A stretch of DNA of 64,000 bases from Cupriavidus sp. WKF15. Lineage in GTDB: Bacteria; Pseudomonadota; Gammaproteobacteria; Burkholderiales; Burkholderiaceae. The stretch spans positions 620,001-684,000 of the forward strand of contig NZ_CP119573.1 of the NCBI RefSeq assembly GCF_029278605.1, read 5' to 3'. Both the position numbers and the translations under genes were made by a program. Positions 49,860 to 59,151 of the stretch are shown here, in pieces. Each line of letters opens with the position of its first letter. Position 1 is the stretch's first letter. The notes beneath the pieces are model-generated. The model ran no database searches. It was not told the DNA's origin and was given only the letters and a program-made list of their open reading frames with translations.

Positions 49860-52800
49860 ATGAACGCTCCAATCCTCCCCGACGCCGCCCGGAAAGCCAT
49901 GGAGGCCGTGTCGATCGACGACAAGTACGCACTGGAATCCGGCCGCGCCTACATGAGCGGCGTGCAGGCCCTGGTGCGCCTGCCGCTGATGCAGCGCCGG
50001 CGCGACGCGCTGGCCGGCCACAACACCGCGGCGTTCATCTCCGGCTACCGCGGATCGCCGCTCGGCAACTATGACCAGGCCATGTGGCAAGCCAAGAAGA
50101 TCCTGGCCGACAACCATGTCGTGTTCAAGCCCGGCGTCAACGAGGAACTCGGCGTTACCGCCGTATGGGGCTCGCAGCAACTCGACTTCGACGCGGCCAG
50201 CAAGAAGTACGACGGCGTGTTCGGGATCTGGTATGGCAAGGGTCCCGGCGTCGACCGCAGCGGCGATGCGCTCAAGCATGCCAACCTGGCCGGCACTTCG
50301 CGCCTGGGCGGCGTGATCGCGCTGGCCGGCGACGACCACGTATCCAAGAGCAGCACGCTGGCGCACCAGAGCGACCACACCCTCATCGCGTGCGGCCTGC
50401 CGGTGTTCTTCCCGTCGAATGTGCAGGACATCCTGGACCTGGGCGTGCACGCGTTCGCGATGAGCCGCTTCAGCGGCCTCTGGGCCGGCATGAAGACCGT
50501 GCAGGAGGTGGTGGAGTCGGGCGCCTCGGTGATTGCGGACCCGGACCGCGTGCGCATTCTCCTGCCGGAAGACTTCGCCATGCCCGAGGGCGGCCTGCAC
50601 ATCCGCTGGCCCGACGATCCGCTCGCGGCCGAGGCGCGCATGATGGAGTTCAAGTGGCCGGCGGCGCTCGCCTATGTGCGAGCCAACCGCCTGAACCGCA
50701 ACGTGGTCGAAGGCCCCGATGACCGCCTCGGCATCATCGCCAGCGGCAAGGCCTACAGCGACACGCGCCAGGCCCTGCTCGACCTCGGCCTCGATGATGC
50801 AACCTGCCGCGCGCTCGGCATCCGCGTCCACAAGGTCAGCGTGGTGTGGCCGCTCGAGCCCGACAGCGTGCGCGCTTTCGCGCACGGGCTGCGCGAAGTG
50901 CTGGTGGTCGAGGAGAAGCGCCCGCTCATCGAACAGCAACTGAAGGACGAGCTTTACCACTATCGCGCCGATGCGCGCCCGGCCGTGTTCGGCAAATACC
51001 ACCACACCGACGGTGCGGGCGGCGAATGGAGCCACCGCAAGCCGGCCGGGGACTGGCTGCTGCGCGCCAAGGCCGACCTGTCGCCGGCACTGGTCGCCAA
51101 GGCCATTGCGCAGCGACTCAAGGCACTGGGCGTGCCCGCCGACGTGGCCGCACGCATGGATGTTCGCCTGCAGGAAATCGAGGCCAAGGAACGCGCCACC
51201 GCGCAGGGCGATTCGCGCGCCGCCGACCGCCTGCCGTGGTTCTGCCCGGGCTGCCCGCACAACACCAGTACCAAGGTGCCGGAAGGCTCGGTCGCCACGG
51301 CCGGCATCGGCTGCCACGGCATGGTGGTGTGGATGGACCGCTCGACCACCTCGTGGTCGCAGATGGGTGGCGAAGGCGTGCACTGGATGGGCCAGGCGCC
51401 ATTCAGCAAGCGCAACCACATGTTCGCCAACCTCGGCGACGGCACCTACAACCACTCGGGCCTGCTGGCGGTGCGCCAGTCCATCCATGCCGGCGTGAAC
51501 ATGACCTACAAGGTGCTGTTCAATAGCGCGGTCGCCATGACCGGCGGACAGCCGGTGGATGGACAGCTTGATGTACCAGCCATGTCGCGCGAACTGGCCG
51601 CCGAGGGCGCGCGGCAGATCGTGGTGGTCACGGACGAGCCGGAAAAGTACAAGGGTGTCAGCAACCTGGCGGCCGGCGTCACGGTGCGCCATCGCGACGA
51701 GCTGGACGCGGTGCAGCGCGAGCTGCGCGAAGTGGCGGGCGTGACCGTGATCATCTACGACCAGACCTGCGCGACCAAGAAGCGCCGCGAGCGCAAGCGC
51801 GGCACCATGGCGGACCCCGCCAAACGCGTCGTGATCAACGAGCTGGTGTGCGAGGGCTGCGGCGACTGCTCCGTGGAAAGCAACTGCCTGGCCGTGCAGC
51901 CGGTGGAGACCGAGTTCGGCCGCAAGCGCAAGATCAACCAGGACACCTGCAACAAGGACTTCTCCTGCACCAAGGGCTTCTGCCCGAGCTTCGTCACCGT
52001 CGAAGGCGGCCAGCTCAGGAAGCCGTCGGCAGGCGGCAAGAACCAGCCCGTCCCGACCGATATCCCCATGCCCACGCTGCCCGATGCCGCCACGCCCCGG
52101 CGCATCGTCGTGGCCGGCATCGGCGGCACCGGCATCGTGACGATCGGCGGCGTGCTGGGCATGGCCGCGCACCTCGAAGGCAAGGGCGTGATCACGCAGG
52201 ACGCCACCGGCATGGCGCAGATGGGCGGCTCGACCTGGAGCCACATCCAGATCGCCGCGAGCCCCGACGCCCTGCACGCCAGCCGCGTCGATATCGCGAT
52301 GGCCGACCTGGTGATCGCCTGCGACACGGTGGTGGCCGCCAGCAAGGCATCGCTCGCGACCATGTCGCCGCAGCGGACCTACGTGGTGCTCAACAGCCAT
52401 GTCACGCCGACCGCCGCGTTCGTGCGCAATCCGGACTGGGATCCGCAGACCGAGGATGCCGTCGGCCGCATTGCACAGGCCGTCGGCAGCGGCCAGGTCG
52501 GCAGCTTCGATGCCGAACAGGTCTCGAAGCAGGTCATGGGCCAGTCCATCTACGCCAACCTGATGATGCTGGGCTACGCCTGGCAGAAGGGCCGCGTGCC
52601 GCTGTCGCATGCCGCGCTGATGCGCGCCATCGAACTCAACGGCGTGCAGGTGGACAGCAACAAGGCCGCGTTCGAATGGGGCCGGATGTGCGCGCACGAC
52701 ATATCGCGCGTCCCGGTGCGCGCCGCCAACGCGCAAGTGATCCAGTTCGTGCGCAAGCCGACGCTGGACGACCTGCTGGCCCGGCACGTCGAGTTCCTCA

Positions 52801-53426
52801 CCGCCTACCAGCACCGCGCCTATGCCGCGCAGTACGAGGCCCTGGTCGACCGCGTCAGGATCGCCGAGTCCGTCACGGGTGGCACCCGCCTCTCCGAGGC
52901 CGTGGCGCGCTCGCTGTTCAAGCTGATGGCCTACAAGGACGAGTACGAAGTGGCGCGCCTGCACACCGACGCCGCGTTCCGCAAGCAGGTCGAGTCGATG
53001 TTCGAAGGCGACTTCCGCCTGGTGCACCACCTGGCGCCGCCGCTGTTCGCCAGGAAGAACCAGGATGGCGAGCCGCTCAAGGCTGCCTATGGTCCCTGGG
53101 TGCGCAAGGCGTTCGCGGTGCTGGCCCGCTTCAAGGGCCTGCGCGGCACCGCGCTTGACCCGTTCGGCTACACCGCCGAGCGCCGCGAAGAGCGCGCGCT
53201 GATCGCGGCATACCGCGACTGCGTCGAGGCGCTGCTGCCGAAGCTCTGCGCGCAGAACCTGGAGCTGGCGCTGGAAATCGCACGACTGCCGATGGACATC
53301 CGTGGCTATGGCCATGTCAAGGCGCGCAACCTCGCTGCCACCCGCGTGCGCTGGGAACGACTGATGACGCAGTGGGAAAGCGGCGACGTCCGCAACGAAA
53401 ACACCCGACCGACCGTGGCGGCCTGA
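49860..53426 (+). CDS. Indolepyruvate ferredoxin oxidoreductase family protein (fused subunits)
   Basis: This 1188-residue fused enzyme resembles single-chain IorA/IorB-like oxidoreductases that decarboxylate aryl-pyruvates or 2-oxo acids to acyl-CoA. Order seen: a pyruvate:ferredoxin-like pyrimidine-binding domain (about 30-220, with FISGYRGSPLGNYD), the thiamin-diphosphate domain containing WFCPGCPHNTST near 460 and ATAGIGCHGMV, an iron-sulfur region with CEGCGDCSVESNC and CNKDFSCTKGFC (about 663-710), and a gamma-type domain (about 745-930, with GIGGTGIVTIGGVLGMAAH). The start ATG at 49860 is 88 bases after the previous stop. It may oxidise a 2-oxo acid produced by the upstream dehydrogenase, though this is an inference. 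Confidence 0.92.
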   Translation: MNAPILPDAARKAMEAVSIDDKYALESGRAYMSGVQALVRLPLMQRRRDALAGHNTAAFISGYRGSPLGNYDQAMWQAKKILADNHVVFKPGVNEELGVTAVWGSQQLDFDAASKKYDGVFGIWYGKGPGVDRSGDALKHANLAGTSRLGGVIALAGDDHVSKSSTLAHQSDHTLIACGLPVFFPSNVQDILDLGVHAFAMSRFSGLWAGMKTVQEVVESGASVIADPDRVRILLPEDFAMPEGGLHIRWPDDPLAAEARMMEFKWPAALAYVRANRLNRNVVEGPDDRLGIIASGKAYSDTRQALLDLGLDDATCRALGIRVHKVSVVWPLEPDSVRAFAHGLREVLVVEEKRPLIEQQLKDELYHYRADARPAVFGKYHHTDGAGGEWSHRKPAGDWLLRAKADLSPALVAKAIAQRLKALGVPADVAARMDVRLQEIEAKERATAQGDSRAADRLPWFCPGCPHNTSTKVPEGSVATAGIGCHGMVVWMDRSTTSWSQMGGEGVHWMGQAPFSKRNHMFANLGDGTYNHSGLLAVRQSIHAGVNMTYKVLFNSAVAMTGGQPVDGQLDVPAMSRELAAEGARQIVVVTDEPEKYKGVSNLAAGVTVRHRDELDAVQRELREVAGVTVIIYDQTCATKKRRERKRGTMADPAKRVVINELVCEGCGDCSVESNCLAVQPVETEFGRKRKINQDTCNKDFSCTKGFCPSFVTVEGGQLRKPSAGGKNQPVPTDIPMPTLPDAATPRRIVVAGIGGTGIVTIGGVLGMAAHLEGKGVITQDATGMAQMGGSTWSHIQIAASPDALHASRVDIAMADLVIACDTVVAASKASLATMSPQRTYVVLNSHVTPTAAFVRNPDWDPQTEDAVGRIAQAVGSGQVGSFDAEQVSKQVMGQSIYANLMMLGYAWQKGRVPLSHAALMRAIELNGVQVDSNKAAFEWGRMCAHDISRVPVRAANAQVIQFVRKPTLDDLLARHVEFLTAYQHRAYAAQYEALVDRVRIAESVTGGTRLSEAVARSLFKLMAYKDEYEVARLHTDAAFRKQVESMFEGDFRLVHHLAPPLFARKNQDGEPLKAAYGPWVRKAFAVLARFKGLRGTALDPFGYTAERREERALIAAYRDCVEALLPKLCAQNLELALEIARLPMDIRGYGHVKARNLAATRVRWERLMTQWESGDVRNENTRPTVAA

Positions 53427-53500
53427 ACCGGACTGGTGTAAGCAAGGCCCCCGCTGCAAGGCGGCGCGGGGACCGCACAACGACAACGAGGAGACAAGTC

Positions 53501-54481
53501 ATGACATCCGTACTGCACCGCGTCGGCCGTTCCCTGGGCGCCATTGCGCTCGCCGCCTGTGCCGCCAGCGCCCTGGCCCAGGGCGGCTACCCGAACCGGC
53601 CGGTCCGCATCATCGTGCCGTGGCCGGCCGGTGGTGGCGTCGACACCGTCACCCGCACGGTGGCCGAGAAGCTGAGCGCGAGCCTGGGCCAGCAGTTCGT
53701 GATCGACAACCGTCCCGGCGCGACCGGCAATATCGGCGCCGGCGCGGCAGCCAAGGCCCCGCCCGACGGCTACACGCTGCTGGTCGCCAGCGCGCCGATG
53801 GCCATCAACGCGAGCCTGCAGAAGAACCTGCCGTTCGACCTGGGCAAGGACTTCGCGCCGCTCGGGCTGATGGCGAGCTCGCCCTACATGCTGGTGGTCA
53901 GTCCCGCAATCGCGGGCTCGGTCAAGGAACTCGTCGCCCGTGCGAAGGCGGAGCCCGGCAAGCTCAGCTACGCGTCGGTGGGCCCCGGCACGCAGCAGAA
54001 CGTGGTCGGAGAAGTCTTCAAGGAGATGGCCCAGGTCAATATCGTGCATGCGCCCTACAAGGGCGGCCCGCAGGCGCTCACCGACATGGTCGGCGGCCAT
54101 ATCCAGATGATGTTCCACGGTGTGCCGGCGGTGATGCCGTTCGTGAAGGGCGGCCAGCTCAAGGGCATTGCGGTAGCAAGCAAGCAGCGCCTGCCGCTGT
54201 TCCCCGAGATTCCGACCATGGCGGAGGCCGGCTTCCCCGGCATCGAGGCGAGCGAATGGTACGGGCTGGTGGCCCCGGCCGGCACGCCGAAGGACATCGT
54301 CGCGCTGCTGGGCAAGGAGATCGAGAAGGCGCTCAACGCGCCTGGCGTGCGCCAGCAACTGGCCAGCAAGGGCTACGAGCCGGCCAGCAGCAGTTCGCCC
54401 GGCGAGTTCGCGACCTTCATGGCGGCCGAGCAGAAGAAATGGGCGCTGGCCATCAAGCAGACGGGATTCCGGCTGGAATAA
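53501..54481 (+). CDS. Bug-family tripartite tricarboxylate transporter binding protein 1
   Basis: This 326-residue periplasmic binding protein has a signal peptide (SLGAIALAACAASALAQ) and the Bug signature: YPNRPVRIIVPWPAGGGVDTV at the mature N-terminus, FVIDNRPGATGNIGAGAAAKA near 70-90, and HAPYKGGPQALTDMVGGHIQ near 180-200. Bug proteins of beta-proteobacteria bind organic acids or aromatic carboxylates and often work with TctAB, sometimes alone. No tctA or tctB is next to it. A GAGGAGACAAGTC site precedes the ATG at 53501. It is followed by a paralogue. Confidence 0.94.
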   Translation: MTSVLHRVGRSLGAIALAACAASALAQGGYPNRPVRIIVPWPAGGGVDTVTRTVAEKLSASLGQQFVIDNRPGATGNIGAGAAAKAPPDGYTLLVASAPMAINASLQKNLPFDLGKDFAPLGLMASSPYMLVVSPAIAGSVKELVARAKAEPGKLSYASVGPGTQQNVVGEVFKEMAQVNIVHAPYKGGPQALTDMVGGHIQMMFHGVPAVMPFVKGGQLKGIAVASKQRLPLFPEIPTMAEAGFPGIEASEWYGLVAPAGTPKDIVALLGKEIEKALNAPGVRQQLASKGYEPASSSSPGEFATFMAAEQKKWALAIKQTGFRLE

Positions 54482-54535
54482 GCAGCGGCGCTCCGCCATG
54501 GCGGCGGAGCACGGACAAGAAGCAAGGAGACTGTC

Positions 54536-55516
54536 ATGAAATTCCAGACGCGATGCAGGCGGCAAGCGCTTGGCGCGATCGGGCTCACGGCCATGATGGT
54601 GACGGGGGCATGGGCGCAGGGCACCTATCCGAACCACCCCGTCCGCGTCATCGTGCCATGGCCCGCCGGCGGCAGCGTCGACATGGCCACGCGTGTGGTG
54701 GCCGAGCGGCTTTCCGGCGGCCTCGGCCAGCCGGTGGTGGTGGAGAACCGGCCCGGCGCGACCGGCAACATCGGCGCGGCCGCTGCCGCCAAGTCCGCTC
54801 CGGACGGCTACACCCTGCTGGTCGCGACCACGCCGATGATCATCAACCGTAGCCTGTCCGGCAACGCCACGGTGGACCTGTCGCGCGAGTTCGCGCCGAT
54901 CGGCCAGCTGGTCAGCCTGAACTACGTCATGGTGGTCAATCCCGCGATGGCCGGCTCGGTACAGGAGCTGGTGGCGAAAGCCAAGTCACGCCCGGGGCAT
55001 TACAGCTATGCCTCCTCGGGGCCCGGCACGCAGCTTCACCTGATCGGCGAATCCTTCAAGCGCGCGGCCGGCGTAGATCTCGTGCACGCGCCGTACAAGG
55101 GCGCGCCACCGGCGCTGGCCGACCTGGTCGGCGGGCATGTCCAGCTGATGTTCCCGGGTCTCCCCGTGGTGGAGCCCCTGCTGCGCGCCGGACAGCTCAA
55201 GGCGCTCGCGGTCGTGAGCACGCACCGGCTGCCGCAGCTGCCCGAGGTGCCGACGCTCGCGGAGGCCGGCGTCGCCGGCATCGACAGCAGCGAATGGTAT
55301 GGCCTGGTGGCGCCCGCCGGCACGCCGCCGCAGGTGGTGGCCAGGTTGAGCGAGGAGCTGGGCAAGGCCATGCGCAACCCGGCCGTGCGGCAGCGCCTGA
55401 CCAGCCAGGGTTTCGAACCGGCAGGCAGCACCCCGCAGGCATTCGCCGCCCTGATTGAAGCGGAACAGAAGAAATGGCCACTCGTTGTCCGGCGCGCCGG
55501 ACTCCAGTCCGAATAG
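54536..55516 (+). CDS. Bug-family tripartite tricarboxylate transporter binding protein 2
   Basis: This is a 326-residue paralogue of the preceding protein, with the same blocks: signal LGAIGLTAMMVTGAWAQ, YPNHPVRVIVPWPAGGSVDMA, VVENRPGATGNIGAAAAAKSA and HAPYKGAPPALADLVGGHVQ. Equal length and tandem position indicate duplication, but many substitutions suggest a different ligand. AAGGAGACTGTC precedes the ATG. A small stem (near 54490-54510, CTCCGCC/GGCGGAG) lies between the two genes. It precedes the MHS-type permease gene. Confidence 0.94.
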   Translation: MKFQTRCRRQALGAIGLTAMMVTGAWAQGTYPNHPVRVIVPWPAGGSVDMATRVVAERLSGGLGQPVVVENRPGATGNIGAAAAAKSAPDGYTLLVATTPMIINRSLSGNATVDLSREFAPIGQLVSLNYVMVVNPAMAGSVQELVAKAKSRPGHYSYASSGPGTQLHLIGESFKRAAGVDLVHAPYKGAPPALADLVGGHVQLMFPGLPVVEPLLRAGQLKALAVVSTHRLPQLPEVPTLAEAGVAGIDSSEWYGLVAPAGTPPQVVARLSEELGKAMRNPAVRQRLTSQGFEPAGSTPQAFAALIEAEQKKWPLVVRRAGLQSE

Positions 55517-55628
55517 CGGGACTGGAACGAGATCAAGCGCAAGGGACCGCCCGAGGCCCCTCATCGGACTAGGATTCAGACAACGCGGCAGCCTGACACG
55601 TCAGGCTGGCCGCGGCAGGAGACTTGCA

Positions 55629-56957
55629 ATGCCCCTCGATCCCACCACCATGGCCGCACCGGCGCATCCGCCGGTTTCAAGCCAGGACGCGGACCAGAAG
55701 ACACCCATGTCGAAGGCGTCGGCCATTACGGCCATCACCATCGGCGGCGCGCTGGAGCTGTATGACTCCGGCGTCTACAACTTCTTCGCCACGCTGATCA
55801 TTCCGCTCTACTTCCCCGTGGGCAACCCGTTCGGCCAGCTGCTGCTGTCGTTCGGCACGTTCGGCGCGGGCTACCTGATGCGCCCGCTCGGCGGCCTGGT
55901 GATCGGTGCCTATGCCGACCGCTTCGGCCGCAAGCCGGCGGTGCTGCTGTCGATGTGGCTGATGGCGTTCAGCGCGCTGATCCTGGTGGTGACGCCACCG
56001 TACGCGGCCTTCGGCATCATGGCGCCGATCCTGATGATCGTGGCGCGGCTGGTGCAGGGCTTCGCGATCGGCGGCGAGATGGGCTCGGCCACCGCCATGC
56101 TGATGGAGTACGCGGACGAGCGTTCGCGCGGCTTCTACACGAGCTGGCAGACGGCCAGCCAGGGCATTGCCGCGGTCTTCGCCGCGCTGGTGGCACTCGG
56201 GCTCAGCCATACACTGAGCGCCAGCGCCCTCGAGCACTGGGGCTGGCGCGTCGCGTTCCTGATCGGCATCCTGGTGATTCCCGTCGGCCAGGTGATCCGG
56301 CGCCGGCTGGAAGAAACGCTGGAGCCGCCTGCCCGCAAGAAGGCCGCCGCCGGCGGCTGGCAACTGATGCGCCTGCACTGGCGCGAGCTGGTGGCGAGCG
56401 TGCTGCTGATGACCGGCCTGGCCGCCGCGGTGCACCTGATCGCCTACTACCTGCCTAACTACGCCAGCTTCCAGCTGAACATCCCGCGCGGCGAAGCGGT
56501 CTGGGCCGGCTTTGTCGCCGCGGGCATGATGGTCATCTTCGGCCCGATCGCCGGATGGCTGAGCGACCGGGTCGGACGCCGCACCATGGTGTGGTGGTCG
56601 CGCGTGGCCTTGCTGGTGATGGCCTATCCGGCCTTCGTCCTGATCAATGCCTTCCCCTCGCTGACCTGCCTGCTGCTGGTGGTCGGGTGCCTGGCGATCC
56701 CGATGGCGATGACCTCGCCTGCCACGCTGGTGCTGGTCAGCGAGGTGCTGCCCCAGCGCTTGCGCGCCACCGGCATGGCGGTGACCTACTACGTCGCCAT
56801 CGCGGTATTCGGCGGCTTCGCCCAGTTGTTCTCGACCGTGCTGATCCACATGACCGGCAGTCCCAATGCGCCGGCGTTCTACCTGATCGGCTGCGGCCTG
56901 GTCTCGCTGCTCGGGCTGGCGATGGTGCCGGAAACGCTGGGGCGGAAGCTTTCATGA
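55629..56957 (+). CDS. MFS transporter of the metabolite:H+ symporter (MHS) type
   Basis: This 442-residue permease has 12 predicted helices and the MHS-family pattern: GGALELYDSGVYNFFATLI in helix 1, RPLGGLVIGAYADRFGRKPAV in the loop 2-3 region (MFS signature DRxGRK), ARLVQGFAIGGEMGSATAMLMEYA near 130-155, and SDRVGRRTMVWW in the second half. MHS members import citrate, 2-oxoglutarate, shikimate, proline betaine and aromatic acids by proton symport. The ATG at 55629 follows AGGAGACTTGCA. It closes the catabolic block and is the likely uptake route for its substrate. Confidence 0.92.
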   Translation: MPLDPTTMAAPAHPPVSSQDADQKTPMSKASAITAITIGGALELYDSGVYNFFATLIIPLYFPVGNPFGQLLLSFGTFGAGYLMRPLGGLVIGAYADRFGRKPAVLLSMWLMAFSALILVVTPPYAAFGIMAPILMIVARLVQGFAIGGEMGSATAMLMEYADERSRGFYTSWQTASQGIAAVFAALVALGLSHTLSASALEHWGWRVAFLIGILVIPVGQVIRRRLEETLEPPARKKAAAGGWQLMRLHWRELVASVLLMTGLAAAVHLIAYYLPNYASFQLNIPRGEAVWAGFVAAGMMVIFGPIAGWLSDRVGRRTMVWWSRVALLVMAYPAFVLINAFPSLTCLLLVVGCLAIPMAMTSPATLVLVSEVLPQRLRATGMAVTYYVAIAVFGGFAQLFSTVLIHMTGSPNAPAFYLIGCGLVSLLGLAMVPETLGRKLS

Positions 56958-57025
56958 AGCGCGCGCTGCGCGCGGATTACCCGCGCATCAGGCTGCCCTG
57001 ATGCGCGGCTGCTCGTCGACCCTGT

Positions 57026-57361
57026 TCAAAGGTCCCCCTCCAGCAATACCCCTGCATCGCGGATCACTTGCAGGTAAGCGACCGTATCGCCGACGGCGGC
57101 GGCAGCCTGCTGCGCAAGTGTCCACACGCGCGTAGATCTTTCGGAGCTCGCCATCATCGATTCGAGCGCATCCGCATCAGCGAATCCGTGAGCCGCCGCC
57201 ACGCCGAGAACGGCATCCAGGACGCGTCGGGCGGCGGCTCGGGCATCGACCGGCGCCAGCGGGGCCCGGTATGCGAGAAACCCTGCCATCAGCAGAAATT
57301 CGGCCGGACTGAGATGCCGGCCATTGCCCACGGGCACACCGGCTGTTCCGTCGTGATTCAT
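57026..57361 (-). CDS. Hypothetical helical protein
   Basis: This 111-residue protein starts MNHDGTAGVPVGNGRHLSPAE and is predicted to be helical: FLLMAGFLAYRAPLAP, ARAAARRVLDAVLGVAAAHGF, RVWTLAQQAAAAVGDTVAYLQ. It has no signal peptide or catalytic motif. An ATG two codons upstream (57367) is an alternative start. It points toward the MFS gene and away from hpnJ. No family is recognised. Confidence 0.55.
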   Translation of the reverse strand: MNHDGTAGVPVGNGRHLSPAEFLLMAGFLAYRAPLAPVDARAAARRVLDAVLGVAAAHGFADADALESMMASSERSTRVWTLAQQAAAAVGDTVAYLQVIRDAGVLLEGDL

Positions 57362-57598
57362 GGCCACACATCACCTCCCGACTTGGAGCACCGAACGTTC
57401 TGAACGCGCGAAATCGTGTTGCCACCGCCGCTGGCCGCCGGGAGCGCTGTCGTGCGCCGCGCTGAGCGAGGAAAACATCGCAACGGATCCACCAAAATAT
57501 AGTATCTTGAGCCGCATCCCGCTCCCTTGAATGCCGCTGCGTGCGTGCAGGCGGGTCGCTGATCGCAGTCATGCCGACTACTTTCTTCGAGGACATTT

Positions 57599-59020
57599 AT
57601 GAAAACGCTGTTTCTGCAGGCACCTTCATATGACGGCTTCGATGGGGGAGCGGGCTCGCGCTTCCAGACGAAGCGCGAGATCCGGTCGTTCTGGTATCCG
57701 ACATGGCTCGCCCAGCCCGCTGCGCTGGTCGAGGGCAGCCGCCTCGTGGATGCTCCGGCGGACGGCCTGTCGCTCGAAACGACGCTTGGCATTGCCGAGC
57801 AATACGAGCTGGTCATCATTCATACGAGTTCTCCGTCGTTCCCAAGCGACATTCAGTTCGCGGAACACCTGAAGCGGCGCAAGCCTGCGGTCCTCATCGG
57901 AATGGTCGGCGCTAAAGTGGCTGTCGATCCTCACGGCTCGCTTACCGCCAGTGATGCACTCGACTTCGTGTGCCGCGAAGAATTCGACTTCACCTGCCGC
58001 GACATCGCGCAGGGCCTCCCGTTCGCGTCCATTCTCGGGCTCAGCTATCGTCTGCCCGACGGCGCCATCATGCACAACGAAGGCCGGCCCATTCTCGAAG
58101 ACATGGACCAGCTTCCGTTCGTCGCGCCCGTCTATAAGCGCGACCTGACGACCAGGAATTACTTCAGTGGCTATCTCAAGCATCCCTATGTGTCGCTCTA
58201 CACGGGACGGGGCTGCAAATCCCGATGCACGTTCTGCCTGTGGCCGCACACGGTCGGGGGGCATCGCTATCGCACGCGTTCGGTCGAGAATGTTCTCGAA
58301 GAGGTGAAGTGGATCCGGGACAACATGCCCGAGATCAAGGAGATCATGTTTGACGACGATACCTTCACCGACCTCAGGCCGAGAGCGGAAGAGATCGCCC
58401 GCGGCCTTGGCAAGCTGGGCGTGACGTGGTCGTGCAATGCCAAGGCGAACGTGCCTTACTCAACCCTCAAGGTAATGAAGGAGAACGGCTTGCGGCTCCT
58501 CCTCGTCGGCTACGAATCCGGCGACGACAAGATTCTCGTCAACGTCAAAAAGGGCCTGCGCACCGATATGGCGCGCCAGTTCAGCGACGATTGCCGCAAA
58601 CTCGGCATCAAGATCCACGGCACGTTCATTCTCGGGCTTCCCGGCGAGACGCACGAAACGATCAAGAAGACGATCGAGTACGCGAAAGAGATCAACCCCC
58701 ACACCATCCAGGTGTCGCTCGCGGCGCCCTATCCGGGTACGGTCCTTCACAAGCAGGCGGTCGAGAACGGATGGCTGAATGACAGCAAGGTCATCACCCT
58801 CCTCAATGACTCCGGCACCCAGGCTTCGACCATCGGCTATCCGCACCTGTCGCGCGAAGAGATCTATCTTGGCGTGGAGGAATTCTACAAGCGGTTTTAT
58901 TTCAGGCCATCGAAGATCTGGGAAATCGTGCGCGAGATGCTGATGAGCTGGGACATGATGAAGCGGCGCTTGCAGGAAGGCGTGGAGTTCTTCAAGTTTC
59001 TGCGCGCCCGCAAGGCATGA
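57599..59020 (+). CDS. hpnJ: Radical SAM enzyme HpnJ (hopanoid cyclitol-ether synthesis)
   Basis: This is a 473-residue B12-binding-like/radical SAM enzyme. A cobalamin-like N-terminal domain (about 1-165) precedes the radical SAM domain with the cluster motif CKSRCTFC (Cys206, Cys210, Cys213). The overall sequence, from MKTLFLQAPSYDGFDGGAGS through LGIKIHGTFILGLPGET to MLMSWDMMKRRLQEGVEF, is that of HpnJ. HpnJ rearranges the glucosamine headgroup of bacteriohopanetetrol into the cyclitol ether. The partner genes hpnI and hpnK and the hopanoid core genes are absent from this window. The gene begins behind GAGGACATTT. Its codon use appears less GC-biased than that of neighbours. Confidence 0.93.
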   Translation: MKTLFLQAPSYDGFDGGAGSRFQTKREIRSFWYPTWLAQPAALVEGSRLVDAPADGLSLETTLGIAEQYELVIIHTSSPSFPSDIQFAEHLKRRKPAVLIGMVGAKVAVDPHGSLTASDALDFVCREEFDFTCRDIAQGLPFASILGLSYRLPDGAIMHNEGRPILEDMDQLPFVAPVYKRDLTTRNYFSGYLKHPYVSLYTGRGCKSRCTFCLWPHTVGGHRYRTRSVENVLEEVKWIRDNMPEIKEIMFDDDTFTDLRPRAEEIARGLGKLGVTWSCNAKANVPYSTLKVMKENGLRLLLVGYESGDDKILVNVKKGLRTDMARQFSDDCRKLGIKIHGTFILGLPGETHETIKKTIEYAKEINPHTIQVSLAAPYPGTVLHKQAVENGWLNDSKVITLLNDSGTQASTIGYPHLSREEIYLGVEEFYKRFYFRPSKIWEIVREMLMSWDMMKRRLQEGVEFFKFLRARKA

Positions 59021-59151
59021 GGCAGCCGTGGCCGGGCGGCACAAGTTGCGGGCCGCCCGGCTGACGCGGGCACCGCGCCGGTCGTCGTGTCGCCGGTAGA
59101 ATCGGGGCTTTGACCGCCGGGCGGCGCGCCCGGCACGCGCCGGAACCGTAC

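Noticed and set aside
49827-53486. A leftward open frame of about 1200 codons opposite the IOR gene
   Set aside because: It is fully antisense to a clear 1188-residue enzyme, has His/Arg-rich composition and no recognisable motif.
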